A DNA stretch of 64,000 bases. Origin: Nocardia camponoti (GTDB taxonomy: Bacteria; Actinomycetota; Actinomycetes; Mycobacteriales; Mycobacteriaceae). Below, one piece after another: positions 6,844 to 17,327 of this stretch. How positions within the stretch are numbered: the first letter of the stretch is position 1; every line of letters begins with the position of its first letter. The DNA is taken from assembly GCF_014646135.1 (NCBI RefSeq), contig NZ_BMMW01000004.1, positions 478,245 to 542,244 on the forward strand, read 5' to 3'. The notes beneath the pieces are model-generated. The model saw only the letters and a list, made by a program, of their open reading frames with translations. It was not told the DNA's origin and ran no database searches. The translations under genes were made by a program, and so were the position numbers.

Positions 6844-7527
6844 GTGGAAGTACAGTCCCGAATCCCCCAGCCGCGTCGGGACCCCGCATTGGAATTGCAG
6901 GACGACCCGCAGGAACTCATGCCGCGCAAGCGGCCAACGCAGGAGCGAAGTAAGCGCAAATTCGACGCGCTGCTCGCCGCTTCCCGCGATTTGCTCACCG
7001 AGGTTGGGTTCGAATCGTTCACGTGTGAGGAAGTCGCCGCGCGCGCTGAGGTGCCCATCGGCACGCTCTACCAATTCTTCGCCAACAAGTACGTGATTGT
7101 CTGCGAACTCAACCGGCAGGATTTGGTCGCGGTCTCGCGCGAATTGGCCGACTTCCACGGCGAGGTCCCCTCGCTCGACTGGCTGCGCCACATGAACGCC
7201 TTCGTCGACCATTTGGCGAAGCTGTGGACATCGGATCCGTCGCGTCGGGAGGTGTGGTTGGCGATGCAGTCCACCCCGTCCACTCGGGCCACGGGGGCGC
7301 TGCACGAGAAAGAATTCGCCGAGGTGGTCGCGCAAATGCTGCGCCCACTCACCCCGCGCACCCCGCACGCGCGGCGCACGATGATGGCGGAAGTGCTTGT
7401 CCACGTTGTGTATTCGATGCTCAACTTCTCGGTGCAAGATGAGCAGTCGAGCGCCGACGCTGTCGCCGAACTCAAGCGGTTGATGGTCGCGTATTTGCTT
7501 GTCGCGGAAAAGGAATCGCGCAGCTAA
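6844..7527 (+). CDS. TetR family transcriptional regulator near fas-acpS
   Basis: 227 aa from GTG 6844. HTH at about residues 36-82 (ERSKRKFDALLAASRDLL, SFTCEEVAARAEVPIGTLYQFF, NKYVIV). The ligand domain has no diagnostic features I can name. It converges on acpS and their stop codons overlap by two bases. Location beside fas-acpS makes it a candidate lipid-metabolism regulator, but it does not look like the known mycobacterial FasR, so I leave it unnamed. Confidence 0.85.
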   Translation: MEVQSRIPQPRRDPALELQDDPQELMPRKRPTQERSKRKFDALLAASRDLLTEVGFESFTCEEVAARAEVPIGTLYQFFANKYVIVCELNRQDLVAVSRELADFHGEVPSLDWLRHMNAFVDHLAKLWTSDPSRREVWLAMQSTPSTRATGALHEKEFAEVVAQMLRPLTPRTPHARRTMMAEVLVHVVYSMLNFSVQDEQSSADAVAELKRLMVAYLLVAEKESRS

Positions 7528-7961
7528 AGCGTGGTCTCGCGACCTTCGATCAGGTCGGCCAGCTCGCCCGGATCTTCTAAGACAACCATCGCGGCGGCGG
7601 TGTCACCGTCGTGGGTCAGCGAAAGATGCACCCGCACGCGCGGGAGGAATTCGGCGGCGAGGCCGTGCAGTTTGATGCTCGGCCTGCCCCACGCATCGTT
7701 GACCACCTCGATCAGCGGGTACGGGTTGTCCCCAATTTGCGGACTGCGCGCGAACCGCGAAGAAGCCCATGCCTTGAGCACAGCCTCCTTCGCGGCCCAC
7801 CGAACCGCGTAACTGCGGGCCGGGTCGGTGCCTTTGCTCTGGCAGTACCGGCGTTCACCAACGGTGAAGCTTTCCCTGAGCATGGTCGTACCCGGCCGTT
7901 GCAGTTGTTCGGCGAACTCGGAAACAGTCACCAAGTCCAAGCCGATTCCGAGGATCGTCAC
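7524..7961 (-). CDS. acpS: Holo-[acyl-carrier-protein] synthase
   Basis: 145 aa from GTG 7961 (reads as MTILGIGLDLVTVSEF, the canonical AcpS start). It transfers 4'-phosphopantetheine from CoA to a Ser of ACP domains, here most likely the ACP domain of the upstream Fas. Visible motifs: GIGLDLV (metal-binding Asp), FTVGERRYC, and RWAAKEAVLKAW (catalytic Lys/Glu helix), then IKLHGLAAEF and VHLSLTHDGDTAAAMVVLE. It is 10 bp downstream of the fas stop, so co-transcribed. Longer upstream frames run into fas and are not real. Length is normal for actinobacterial AcpS. Confidence 0.93.
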   Translation of the reverse strand: MTILGIGLDLVTVSEFAEQLQRPGTTMLRESFTVGERRYCQSKGTDPARSYAVRWAAKEAVLKAWASSRFARSPQIGDNPYPLIEVVNDAWGRPSIKLHGLAAEFLPRVRVHLSLTHDGDTAAAMVVLEDPGELADLIEGRETTL

Positions 7962-7971
7962 GCGGTAAACA

Positions 7972-10900
7972 CTATTTCGCCGAACCCGTTGCCGCGCGGT
8001 AATGGCCAGCGACATTGTCGAGCCGCGCGTCTTCGGAAAGCAGCATGTCGGCTTCGAGTTGACGCACCTGCTTGGCAGGCGTGCCGTCGGCACCAAGTCG
8101 ACGATCCGTCGGCTTGGCGTACAGCGCGTCCCCGCCGCACATCGCTTCGGCGATCCGCTGCCGACCAGCGAGTTGACGCTGCTGCGCCCGCTCCTGGTAG
8201 TCGGCCCGCGCCGCCGGGTCGATCGCGGCAATGAACGCCTGCGGGTGCACGATCGCGAGCAGCCCGGACACGTGCCCGAACCCAAGCGACGTGACCAGCC
8301 CGGCCTTCAACGCGAACCGGTCGCCGAACCGCAGCGGTTCACGCGCCCACACCAAGTGCGGGTAGGCGGCCATCTTCTCGTCGACACAGTCGAGACTGCG
8401 GTTCGGCGGGACGACACCGTTGGCGAGCACCTGGCACAACCCGATCATCTGGAACGCCGCGGCGCCGCCCTTCGCATGCCCGGTGAGGCTCTTCTGCGAA
8501 ACGACGAACAGCGGGTTGCCCTCGGTGCGACCAAGCGCGCCCGCGAGCCGCTCGTGCAGTTCCGATTCGTTGGGATCGTTTGCCGCCGTTGAGGTGTCGT
8601 GCTTGGAGATCACCGCGATGTCGTCGGCTGCGACGCCGAGCTTGCCCAGTTCGGCGGCCAGTCGTGACTCGCGTCCGCCGCGACCGGCACCGAGCGCGCC
8701 AAGTCCGGGAGCGGGAATCGAGGTGTGCACACCGTCGGCGAACGACTGCGCGAAGGCGACAACGCCGAGAACAGGCAAGCCCATCTCCACCGCGACATCA
8801 CCGCGAGCGAGCAAAACCGTTCCGCCGCCTTGTGATTCGACAAACCCGCCGCGCCGGCGATCGTTGGCCCGCGAGAAGTAGCGGTCGCTGATGCCCTTAG
8901 CGCGCATCGTCGCCGAATCTGCGGTGGCCGACATGTCACCGAAGCCGACGATGCCTTCGATGCCGAGGTCGTCGTAGCCGCCAGCGACAACAACTTCAGC
9001 CTTGCCGAGGCGAATCTTGTCGACACCTTCTTCGACCGAAACCGCCGCCGTCGCGCAGGCCGCGACCGGATGCACCATCGCGCCGTAACTGCCGACGTAT
9101 GACTGCACAACGTGCGCGAGCGCGACGTTCGGCAGTGCCTCTTGCAGGATGTCGTTCGGGCGCGGTTCGCCCAGCAGGTTGTCGACGTACAGCGACCGCA
9201 TCGACGACATGCCGCCCATGCCGGTCCCTTGGGTGTTGGCGACGAGGCTCGGATGCACCCAGCTCATCAGCTCGTCGGGGTCGAAGCCCGCGCTGACGAA
9301 CGCGTCGACCGTGCACACGATGTTCCACAGCGCGACCCGGTCGATCGAGGCGGCCATGTCGGCCGAGATGCCCCAGATCGTTGGATCCCAGCCGGTCGGA
9401 ATCTGGCCGCCGACCACTCGCGACAGCTTCGCCTTGCGCGGCACGCGAATTTCGGTGCCCGCCTTGCGCGTCACCGTCCAGTCGGATGCGTCGGCGACCG
9501 GCGCGATCACCGTGTGCTCCGGATCGGCAAGCGAAAATGCCCGTGCCTCAGCCTCATTCGCGACGGTGAAGGTCAGATCCTTGTCGAGGAACACCGACGT
9601 GAGCAGTGGCGCGGCGTTGTCGATCATGGCCGCGTCGTCTTCGTAGCGACGCACACCGCAGCGTTCGATGACGGTGTCGTGGTAGCGGTCGGCCACCTCC
9701 GACTCGGGCACGAGTTCACCCGATTCGACGTCGTACCAGCCCGGTTTGGGATCGTTTTCCCACCGGATGAGACCGGTGGTCCACGCCAGTTCGAGCACGC
9801 CCGCAGCCGAAAGTCGGTCTTCGACTTCCATTTCGAAACGCGTGCGCGACGAGCCCCACGGCCCGAGTTCGCCCGCGCCGACGATGACGACCATGTCGCG
9901 CGGGTCGGCGGTGACGTCACCCCATTCGGGGGTCGGCAGCGCGGACGTCATCGTCGGCGGAGCGGGCAGCGCGTCGATGGTGTTCGCGTCATCCGAAGCG
10001 GGAGTTTCGATGTCGGCCTGTGCCTGCTTCGCCAACGCGGGAAGGTCGAGCTTGGCGCGCGCGAGTCCGCCGGTGAGATCGATTTGCTGCGGCCCGCTCG
10101 CGGTGACAGCGCGGGCACGCGACGTGCACCACTTCAGCAGCTCAGCGGCCATTTCCGTGGTCGACCACGTCTGCACGCCCGCCTTTTCGACCGCCGCGAC
10201 CATCGGGTCGTTGTGGCCCATCAGCCCGGTGCCGCGCACCCAGCCAATCAGCGCGTGTACCAACGTAACTCGCGCCGACCACGACTTCTCCGCACGCCAC
10301 CGCGCGACAACCGCGTCGAGTGCCGCCTTCGATTCGCCGTAGGCACCGTCGCCACCGAACATGCCACGATTGGGCGAACCAGGAAGCACCACATGGAGTT
10401 TCGCGTCGACGTCGTGATCAGCGCCGATCGCCGAAAGCCCACCGATGAGCCGTTCGACCGACCACAGCAGCACGCGCATTTCCATTTCCGCGCGCGCACC
10501 GGCGTCGGACAGGTCGCCCGCGACGCGGGGTGCCGCGAACGGCAGCAGCAGCGTGGGCGTGAGCGCGTCCTTGACCTTGATCTTCGCGCCGCCAGCGGTG
10601 TCGATGGTCGGGGTGCCGATCCACTCGATGAGCGCGTCGATGTCGGAGTACGACGCCATGTTGCCGGGCACGACCCACAGGGCAGCGCCGTTGCGAGCGT
10701 GCGTGCGATAAAGCTTGCGGTAGAAGCGAAGTCGCTCGTCGTCGAGACGGGACGTGGTCACGATGACCGTGGCACCACCGCCCAACAGCTCGCCGGTGAC
10801 CGCTGCCGCGATGGACCCCTTGCTCGCGCCCGTGATCACCGCGATGTCGGCCGACCACAGCCCCGGATCGGAGGTGTCGAGCGCGGCTTCGGCGATTTGC

Positions 10901-13900
10901 GCGTAGGTGTTGGCGAGCACCGAACGGGCCTCGCCCATCGCGCGCTGACGCCACCAATTTGCTTGTGCCGCAACAGCTTCGCCCGCACCTCGATAACCGG
11001 TGATCGAAGCTTCGGCCGTCGTCGCGTCGTCGCCGAGCCACATCGTCGCGAGGTCTTCGCGCGCCGTCGCCCAGCGGTCGTCGATGAGCACGGCCTTGCG
11101 TGCGTCGAAGGCGGGCGCGACCAAACGTGGCCAGTCCGAACCTAATTCGGCCGAAACCAGGTCGACGAGCGTGTCCGGCGTGGTTTCCGGTGCGCTCACC
11201 TGCTCGCTCAAGCCGAGCTGGTCGAGGATCACGCGGGCCGCGGTGGCGAGCACGCCGTCGCGGCCGGTGACGGCTTCAGTGAATTCGCCGAGCGCGGCGG
11301 CGTCGACCGTCCCGCCTGCGGCTCCGCCACTCGACGGCAGCGAAACCGCGACCCCGCGACGGGCCGCGACCGCTTGCACGGCAGCGTCGATCGCGGCGTC
11401 GACCGAGGCCGCGTCCGACAGCGTCGCCGACACCAATCCGCCCAGGTCACCGCCGCGAACGCTCGCGCCTTCGCGGGTGCCAAGCGACACCTCAGCGGTG
11501 ACGTGGCTGACCCAACCTTCGCCGAGTTCCCACACCTTGCGCACCCGGTCGCCGATCGCGGCGGGCCGCTTGCCGGACGGGCCGAACACCTTGCGGAGGT
11601 GGTCGCCGATGGCGTCGGTGAGGACGCTGCCGAACGGCTTGTACGTGCGGGCGAGACGTTCGACGGTGCTCGCGAGCGCGCCCATATCGGCGTCGGCGGC
11701 ACCGTCGATCGCGCCGAGCGACAGCTCAGCTCCGAGGTCGACGAGCAGCTGGTTGCGGCGCGAGGAAACGCCGTCGCAGAGCCCTTCGATGGTGTCGACC
11801 GGGCCGATCTGGTCGAGCCGCAGCTTCGTCCACAGCGCGATGAGCACGCGGGTGGCGTCAGCGGCGGAGAAGGCGATGTCGTCGGGGCGCGGACCGCCCG
11901 TCGCTACGGGTGCGGCGACGGCAACCGGCGCGGATTCCGTTGCTGCAACCGGGGTTTCGTCGACTTCTTCGACCGGAGCCGGGTCGGTATCACGCGAGTA
12001 GACCACCGCCGCGTCACGCTCGACGTTCACCACCTCAACCGTCGCGGCACCGAACGCGGGCAGCTTCAACGTCTGGGCGGCGAGGTTCGCCACCGTCGGT
12101 GTCGCGCCAAGCCCAACTTCAACGAACCGCTCAATCCCGACGCCACCCTGCGCCGGGTCGCCGAACAGCAGGTCCTGGGTCTCGATCCAGCGCACCGGGC
12201 TCGCGAACTGCCACGCGAGCAGCTCGATGAGCACAAGGCGGCACAGCGCCGACGGACGCTCAGCCCAGCTGTCGAAATCGGCGAGCACGGCCGAAAGTGG
12301 TTCGGATGGAACGAGTTCGGCGATTTCGGTCAGGAATTCCCGCGTAAGCGAGAACGGGCGCGGAACGAGGTTCGGGATGTAGCGGCCAACGAGCACGGCT
12401 GGGTCGATTTCGGTGGGCAGCAACTGTTCGAGCTTCTGTCGGAACTCGGGAACGCCGTCGCGCAACACCGACGAGTGGAACGGGACGTCGATGCCGGGCA
12501 CGAGGATGAACGCGCGCTTGCCACCGAATTCCGCACGGCGACGGTCGATTTCGGCTTCAAGCGCTTCAAGGCCAGCGACGGTGCCCGCGATCGCGTACTG
12601 CGACCCACGCAGGTTGAGGTTGACCACCTCAAGGAACTCGCCGGTTTCGGTGCCGATGCCGGTGACGAAGTCGATCACGTCAGCGTCAGGCAGCCCGATT
12701 TGCGACGGGCGGATCGCGGCCATGCGGTAGTCGCTGCGGCCGTGCGCGTCGCGCGGGACGAGTTCATGCATCGCCGAACCGCGCTGGAACACCACCTCAA
12801 GCACGGCTTCGAGCGGCAGCACGCCAGCGACGGCGGCGAGGGCGTTGTATTCGCCGACCGAGTGGCCAGCGAGCATCGCGCCTTCGACGAACGCGCCAGC
12901 TTCGCGCAGCTCAGCGACCTGGGCCACACCGAGCGTCGCCATCGCGACCTGGGTGAACTGGGTCAGGTGCAGCACGCCGTCGGGGTGCACATGCTCGACG
13001 CCACGCGCCTTGAGGTAAGTCGGGTTGTCGCGGACCACGGCGAGGATCGAGAAGCCGAGTGCTTCGCGGGTGTGCGCGTCGGCGCGCTCCCATATCTGCT
13101 TGGCGGCCTTCGATCGGGTGAGCGCGTCGAGGCCCATGCCCTTGCGCTGGATGCCCTGGCCGGGGAACGCGTAGACGGTTTTCGGTGCCGCGGTGCGGCC
13201 GGTCGCGGTCATCACGAGGTCGCCGTCGACGCGGCAGGACACCTCGACGATCTCCGCGCCCGCGTCGACCGCGATGCGCTCAACCCGGACGTCGACGGCA
13301 GCGCCGGGACGAACCATGCCGAGGAAGCGTGCGGTCCACGCGGTGAGAGTGCGTGGGGCAGAACCACTTTCGGGGTCGATCGCGACAACCGCGTGCTGCG
13401 CGGCCGCCGACAACCACATGCCGTGGACGATCGGCGCGCCGAGTCCGGCAAGTTTCGCGGCGGCGGTGCTGGTGTGGATGGGGTTGTGGTCGCCCGAGAC
13501 GGTGGCGAAGGCGTGCATGGCGCGCGGGGCGGTCATGGTGACGTCGCGACGTCGCCTGCGCGGGGTGTCGACCGACTTCGCCGACTCGCTGCCACCCGCA
13601 CGCGGCGGATCGGTGAGCTCGCCAGCGCCGTTGCGACCGCGAATGGCGAAGCGCTCGGTGAGGCGCGCGAGCGGGGTTGGCTCAAGGCCCTGGTCGAGGA
13701 TCAGTCCAACGGTGACGCCGACCTCGACAACGCGACCAAGATCGGTATCGGTGACCGCACCCGCTTCCGCACGGACAACGAGAATGCTTGTCTCGCTTGG
13801 CAATTCGTTGAGCAGCTCGATCTGGTGATCGAGGTGAACGAGGTCGAGCATGCCTTCGATGACCGAAGCGCCCTTGGGCGTGCGCGAAGCGCCAAGCACC

Positions 13901-16900
13901 GCGAAAACGGCGGGCCAGCACGCGCCGACAAGCACGTCGGGAGCGGTGCGACCGAGGGTGCTGAGGCGAGCGGGCAGGCCAGCGCCGGTGACGCCTGCGT
14001 GGTCGGCGATCTGGTCGGGGGTCCACGCGACGCTCAAGTGCGCGGCGCCAGCCTTAACCTCCGGAAGTGCCTGTCCGGCAGCAACTCCCAGCAGCTCTGA
14101 CATCGCCTTATCCGCGTCTTCGGCCGTAATAACCGGCGCGCCACCGGAATACACGCTCGTCGGGACAGTGATGCGGATCTTGACGACAGCTTCGCCAGCG
14201 AGCGGAACGGTGAGTTCGACGTTGCCGCCCGCGATTTCGGTGAGCGTCGCGCCCGTCGCGGGGTGGGTCGCCTGGTTCGGCTCAACGATCCACTCGCTTG
14301 TCGCGCCGAGGCGATGCACCGGGTTGATCGTGGTGCGGCCAGCCCACTGGACGTCGGGGGCGGCGAGGACGGTGTCGATGGCACCGGCGAGGTCGCCTGC
14401 GGCCCGACGTGCTTGCACCGCAACGGGTTTCACCCCGGCCTTCACCAACGCGTACGCGGTGTCGGCCTCGAATCGGTCGAGCAATTCGCCGACGGGCTCG
14501 TCAACGCGCGTGATGCCCGCGACCGCGACGGTCCCCGGAATCACGCACACCTGGTCAGCGGTGTAGCGCGGATCGTGCGCCTGCCACAGCGAATCCGAAC
14601 GCCACCAACGCCGCACGTCGGCGTCGATGACGGGGACGAAGTTCACCGGCTTTCCCGGCGTCTTGCACAGCGCGACGAAGAACGGCACGTCAGCGGGGTG
14701 CAGGACGGTGTCGGCGACGGCCGGGTACGCCTTTTTCAGCGAGCACAGCGCTTCGACGGGATGCTCGAAGGCGTCGTCGGTGGCGAACAGTGTCGCGATC
14801 GGGCCGCTGTCGGCGGGGTTGAGTCGCGCTTCGGTGCGTCGCATCATCTCGGCGAACCGGTCGCGCCAGGAGATGTCGAGCCAGTCCGAACGGGTCGCGT
14901 CGGTGATCGCTTCGCCGATGTCGCTGCCGCAGTCGAACGAGATCGGAACATCGGTCGAAACCGCAAGGGACACATAGCGTTCCAGCCACTGCTGGTAGGT
15001 CATCGTCGCGACGTCACCGAAGTACGGCTTGGCTGTCGCGTCGAGGGCGGCGATGATCTCGTCGCGGCGCTTCGCAACGGCCTTCGCGTCACCGGCGACC
15101 TCGTCGAGAAGACGGCCGGTGCGCGACGCGGCGTTGTCGATTTCGTGGATATCGGCACCCAATTGGCTTCGGCCGGAAGCCATTCCGCCGTTCGCGGTGC
15201 CAGCGCCGACCCAGTCGGGGGTGCCTGGCGTGTCGACCAGCAGTTGCTTGACCGCCGGGGCGGTCGTCGCCTCAAGCGTCGCCATCGCCGCGGTGCCGAC
15301 GAGGACACCGTCGAGCGGCATCGTCGGGTAGCCGTGCTGGGTCGACCACGCGCCGGTCAGGTACTCGGTCGCGCGCTCGGGCGTGCCGATGCCGCCGCCG
15401 ACACACACCACCACATTCGTGCGACCGCGCAGCTCGGCGTAGGTGGCGAGCAGCAGGTCATCGAGGTCTTCCCACGAATGGTGCCCGCCCGCCTTGCCTC
15501 CTTCGATGTGCATGATCACCGGGTAATCCGGCACGGAGTCGGCGATGCGCAGGACAGCGCGAATCTGCGCGACCGTGCCCGGCTTGAACGCGACGTGGCT
15601 AATCCCGACCTCGGTGAGCTCAGCAATGAGCGCCACCGCTTCCTCCAGCTCGGGAATGCCCGCCGTCACGACGACACCGTCGATCGGCGCGCCCGCCGCG
15701 CGCGCCTTCTGCACCAGCCGCTTGCCGCCAAGCTGCAACTTCCACAGATACGGGTCGAGGAAAAGCGAGTTGAACTGAACAGCGCGACCCGGCTGCAACA
15801 GCTGACGCAGCTCGGTCATCCGGTCGGCGAAGATCTGCTCGGTCACCTGGCCGCCACCGGCGAGTTCGGCCCAGTGACCCGCATTGGCCGCTGCCGCAAC
15901 GATTTTCGCGTCGACGGTGGTTGGCGTCATACCCGCGAGCAGGATCGGCGAGCGACCGGTGAGCTTGGTGAACGCCGTCTCAACGACAACGCGACCATCG
16001 GGCAGGCACACCGGCTTGGGCGCGAACGCCGACCACGCGAGAGCCGGTTCGGGCGCGGCACCCGGGGTGAGCAGGGCGCGTTGACCGGGGCGGGTCGCGG
16101 CGGCGATCACGCCGACGCCGGTGCCCTTGAGCGTGCCGCTCGTGACGCGGGAGAGGAGGTCGCCGGGACCGAGATCGAGGATCCATTCCGCGCCCTTGTC
16201 GACGACGGATTCGACGGTCGCGACCCAGTCGATCGGATCGACGAGCACTTCCTTAACGAGGGCGGCGGCGAAGTCGGCGTCGATGCCGCACTGGCGGGCC
16301 CAACCCGCGACCATGTCGACGGTTTCGGCGAGGGCGGGGTGATGGAACGCGACGTCGACGGCGATGTCTTCGAACACCGGCGCGAAGACCGCACCGCCGC
16401 GCTGCTTGGCTTCGCGTTCGCGGGTCTGTTCGTCGTGGATCTGGGCGCAGCGGGTGCGGACGCGGTCGATCTGGGCGGGCGCGCCGGACAGCACTACGCG
16501 ACGTCGACCGTTGCGGATCGAGACCACGGCGGCGATCGCGGGGTCGACACCTTCGGCGACGTCGGCGACGATCGCGCGGAGTTCATCGGGGTCGACGTTG
16601 GACACCGCGACCATCGGGGAGCGCTCCCCCACCGGCATCAGCCCGCGCCGTCGCGCGACGAGTCCTGCTGCGGCACCGGCCAATTGGGCAACGGCGAGGA
16701 GTTCGGCGTCGCGGTTGCCGTCCTTGATGGCCGCCGCGCCGAAGAGGCCCTGCGAGTGGCCGACCACCGCGACGGGCGCGTACTCGGCGGGGTCGAGCCC
16801 TTGCAGGCGCAGCGCGCGGATCGCGGCGAGCTGGGTGAGCAGGACGCCGGGCATGGAGACCGGTGCCGAGCGCAGGACTTCGGGAGCCGGGGCCGACGAC

Positions 16901-17232
16901 GGTTCGTCCGGTTCATCCAGTTCCGCTTCCAGCATCCAGCCCATCGGGTCGAAACCGCCCGGGCGGACAACCAGCAACTGGGCCGCAACCGGCGTCAGCA
17001 GCGCGGCGGCCTCGTTGACCAGCGTGGCGAGTTCCGATTCGACGGCGGCGTCGTGCGCGATCTCGGTGAGCTCGGCGAGCCACTGCGCACCCTGTCCACC
17101 GAAGGCCATCGCGTAGCCGACGCCGGCGCGCAGCTGCTCAAGTAATGGCGCGCCGACGGCTGCGATCCGCCCGCGACCACCGACTTTCCCCTTCGCCTCA
17201 GTGCCCATCTCGGTGCTCTCGTTGATCGTCAA
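7972..17232 (-). CDS. fas: Bacterial type I fatty acid synthase (multidomain Fas)
   Basis: 3,086 aa making acyl-CoA primers for mycolate/long-chain lipid synthesis. Domains in order, with approximate residues: acyltransferase (GHSQG, 158), enoyl reductase (MTPTTVDAKIVAAAANAGHW, 434), hot-dog dehydratase (SGDHNPIH, 1248), malonyl/palmitoyl transferase (AGHSVGEYNALA, 1458), ACP (phosphopantetheine Ser in GVSSRRNQ, 1820), ketoreductase (ITGASKG, 2131), ketosynthase (Cys in CATAAVS, 2725; His in SKHDTST; Lys/His in SQKSLTGHAKGG). All catalytic motifs are intact. The start chosen is TTG 17232, reading MTINESTEMG. It has the purine-rich site GAGAAGGAAG at 17242-17251, and it resembles the mycobacterial Fas N-terminus. 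Operon with acpS. Confidence 0.97.
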   Translation of the reverse strand: MTINESTEMGTEAKGKVGGRGRIAAVGAPLLEQLRAGVGYAMAFGGQGAQWLAELTEIAHDAAVESELATLVNEAAALLTPVAAQLLVVRPGGFDPMGWMLEAELDEPDEPSSAPAPEVLRSAPVSMPGVLLTQLAAIRALRLQGLDPAEYAPVAVVGHSQGLFGAAAIKDGNRDAELLAVAQLAGAAAGLVARRRGLMPVGERSPMVAVSNVDPDELRAIVADVAEGVDPAIAAVVSIRNGRRRVVLSGAPAQIDRVRTRCAQIHDEQTREREAKQRGGAVFAPVFEDIAVDVAFHHPALAETVDMVAGWARQCGIDADFAAALVKEVLVDPIDWVATVESVVDKGAEWILDLGPGDLLSRVTSGTLKGTGVGVIAAATRPGQRALLTPGAAPEPALAWSAFAPKPVCLPDGRVVVETAFTKLTGRSPILLAGMTPTTVDAKIVAAAANAGHWAELAGGGQVTEQIFADRMTELRQLLQPGRAVQFNSLFLDPYLWKLQLGGKRLVQKARAAGAPIDGVVVTAGIPELEEAVALIAELTEVGISHVAFKPGTVAQIRAVLRIADSVPDYPVIMHIEGGKAGGHHSWEDLDDLLLATYAELRGRTNVVVCVGGGIGTPERATEYLTGAWSTQHGYPTMPLDGVLVGTAAMATLEATTAPAVKQLLVDTPGTPDWVGAGTANGGMASGRSQLGADIHEIDNAASRTGRLLDEVAGDAKAVAKRRDEIIAALDATAKPYFGDVATMTYQQWLERYVSLAVSTDVPISFDCGSDIGEAITDATRSDWLDISWRDRFAEMMRRTEARLNPADSGPIATLFATDDAFEHPVEALCSLKKAYPAVADTVLHPADVPFFVALCKTPGKPVNFVPVIDADVRRWWRSDSLWQAHDPRYTADQVCVIPGTVAVAGITRVDEPVGELLDRFEADTAYALVKAGVKPVAVQARRAAGDLAGAIDTVLAAPDVQWAGRTTINPVHRLGATSEWIVEPNQATHPATGATLTEIAGGNVELTVPLAGEAVVKIRITVPTSVYSGGAPVITAEDADKAMSELLGVAAGQALPEVKAGAAHLSVAWTPDQIADHAGVTGAGLPARLSTLGRTAPDVLVGACWPAVFAVLGASRTPKGASVIEGMLDLVHLDHQIELLNELPSETSILVVRAEAGAVTDTDLGRVVEVGVTVGLILDQGLEPTPLARLTERFAIRGRNGAGELTDPPRAGGSESAKSVDTPRRRRRDVTMTAPRAMHAFATVSGDHNPIHTSTAAAKLAGLGAPIVHGMWLSAAAQHAVVAIDPESGSAPRTLTAWTARFLGMVRPGAAVDVRVERIAVDAGAEIVEVSCRVDGDLVMTATGRTAAPKTVYAFPGQGIQRKGMGLDALTRSKAAKQIWERADAHTREALGFSILAVVRDNPTYLKARGVEHVHPDGVLHLTQFTQVAMATLGVAQVAELREAGAFVEGAMLAGHSVGEYNALAAVAGVLPLEAVLEVVFQRGSAMHELVPRDAHGRSDYRMAAIRPSQIGLPDADVIDFVTGIGTETGEFLEVVNLNLRGSQYAIAGTVAGLEALEAEIDRRRAEFGGKRAFILVPGIDVPFHSSVLRDGVPEFRQKLEQLLPTEIDPAVLVGRYIPNLVPRPFSLTREFLTEIAELVPSEPLSAVLADFDSWAERPSALCRLVLIELLAWQFASPVRWIETQDLLFGDPAQGGVGIERFVEVGLGATPTVANLAAQTLKLPAFGAATVEVVNVERDAAVVYSRDTDPAPVEEVDETPVAATESAPVAVAAPVATGGPRPDDIAFSAADATRVLIALWTKLRLDQIGPVDTIEGLCDGVSSRRNQLLVDLGAELSLGAIDGAADADMGALASTVERLARTYKPFGSVLTDAIGDHLRKVFGPSGKRPAAIGDRVRKVWELGEGWVSHVTAEVSLGTREGASVRGGDLGGLVSATLSDAASVDAAIDAAVQAVAARRGVAVSLPSSGGAAGGTVDAAALGEFTEAVTGRDGVLATAARVILDQLGLSEQVSAPETTPDTLVDLVSAELGSDWPRLVAPAFDARKAVLIDDRWATAREDLATMWLGDDATTAEASITGYRGAGEAVAAQANWWRQRAMGEARSVLANTYAQIAEAALDTSDPGLWSADIAVITGASKGSIAAAVTGELLGGGATVIVTTSRLDDERLRFYRKLYRTHARNGAALWVVPGNMASYSDIDALIEWIGTPTIDTAGGAKIKVKDALTPTLLLPFAAPRVAGDLSDAGARAEMEMRVLLWSVERLIGGLSAIGADHDVDAKLHVVLPGSPNRGMFGGDGAYGESKAALDAVVARWRAEKSWSARVTLVHALIGWVRGTGLMGHNDPMVAAVEKAGVQTWSTTEMAAELLKWCTSRARAVTASGPQQIDLTGGLARAKLDLPALAKQAQADIETPASDDANTIDALPAPPTMTSALPTPEWGDVTADPRDMVVIVGAGELGPWGSSRTRFEMEVEDRLSAAGVLELAWTTGLIRWENDPKPGWYDVESGELVPESEVADRYHDTVIERCGVRRYEDDAAMIDNAAPLLTSVFLDKDLTFTVANEAEARAFSLADPEHTVIAPVADASDWTVTRKAGTEIRVPRKAKLSRVVGGQIPTGWDPTIWGISADMAASIDRVALWNIVCTVDAFVSAGFDPDELMSWVHPSLVANTQGTGMGGMSSMRSLYVDNLLGEPRPNDILQEALPNVALAHVVQSYVGSYGAMVHPVAACATAAVSVEEGVDKIRLGKAEVVVAGGYDDLGIEGIVGFGDMSATADSATMRAKGISDRYFSRANDRRRGGFVESQGGGTVLLARGDVAVEMGLPVLGVVAFAQSFADGVHTSIPAPGLGALGAGRGGRESRLAAELGKLGVAADDIAVISKHDTSTAANDPNESELHERLAGALGRTEGNPLFVVSQKSLTGHAKGGAAAFQMIGLCQVLANGVVPPNRSLDCVDEKMAAYPHLVWAREPLRFGDRFALKAGLVTSLGFGHVSGLLAIVHPQAFIAAIDPAARADYQERAQQRQLAGRQRIAEAMCGGDALYAKPTDRRLGADGTPAKQVRQLEADMLLSEDARLDNVAGHYRAATGSAK

Positions 17233-17327
17233 GACGCTCGACTTCCTTCTCCCGGCGCCCGTCGACCGACGGCACGCACACGTATCCGGCAGCCCCACGG
17301 GCCTGTATGAGAGCCACGATCGCACAA

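Noticed and set aside
7962..8285. N-terminal extension of AcpS to 253 codons
   Set aside because: It reads through the end of fas in another frame; the GTG at 7961 gives the canonical AcpS N-terminus.
9112..11145. Long antisense open frames inside fas (also 11374-14100 and 14263-17145, up to 960 codons)
   Set aside because: Arg/His-rich translations with no recognisable domains; they mirror the GC-biased third positions of the intact fas reading frame on the other strand.
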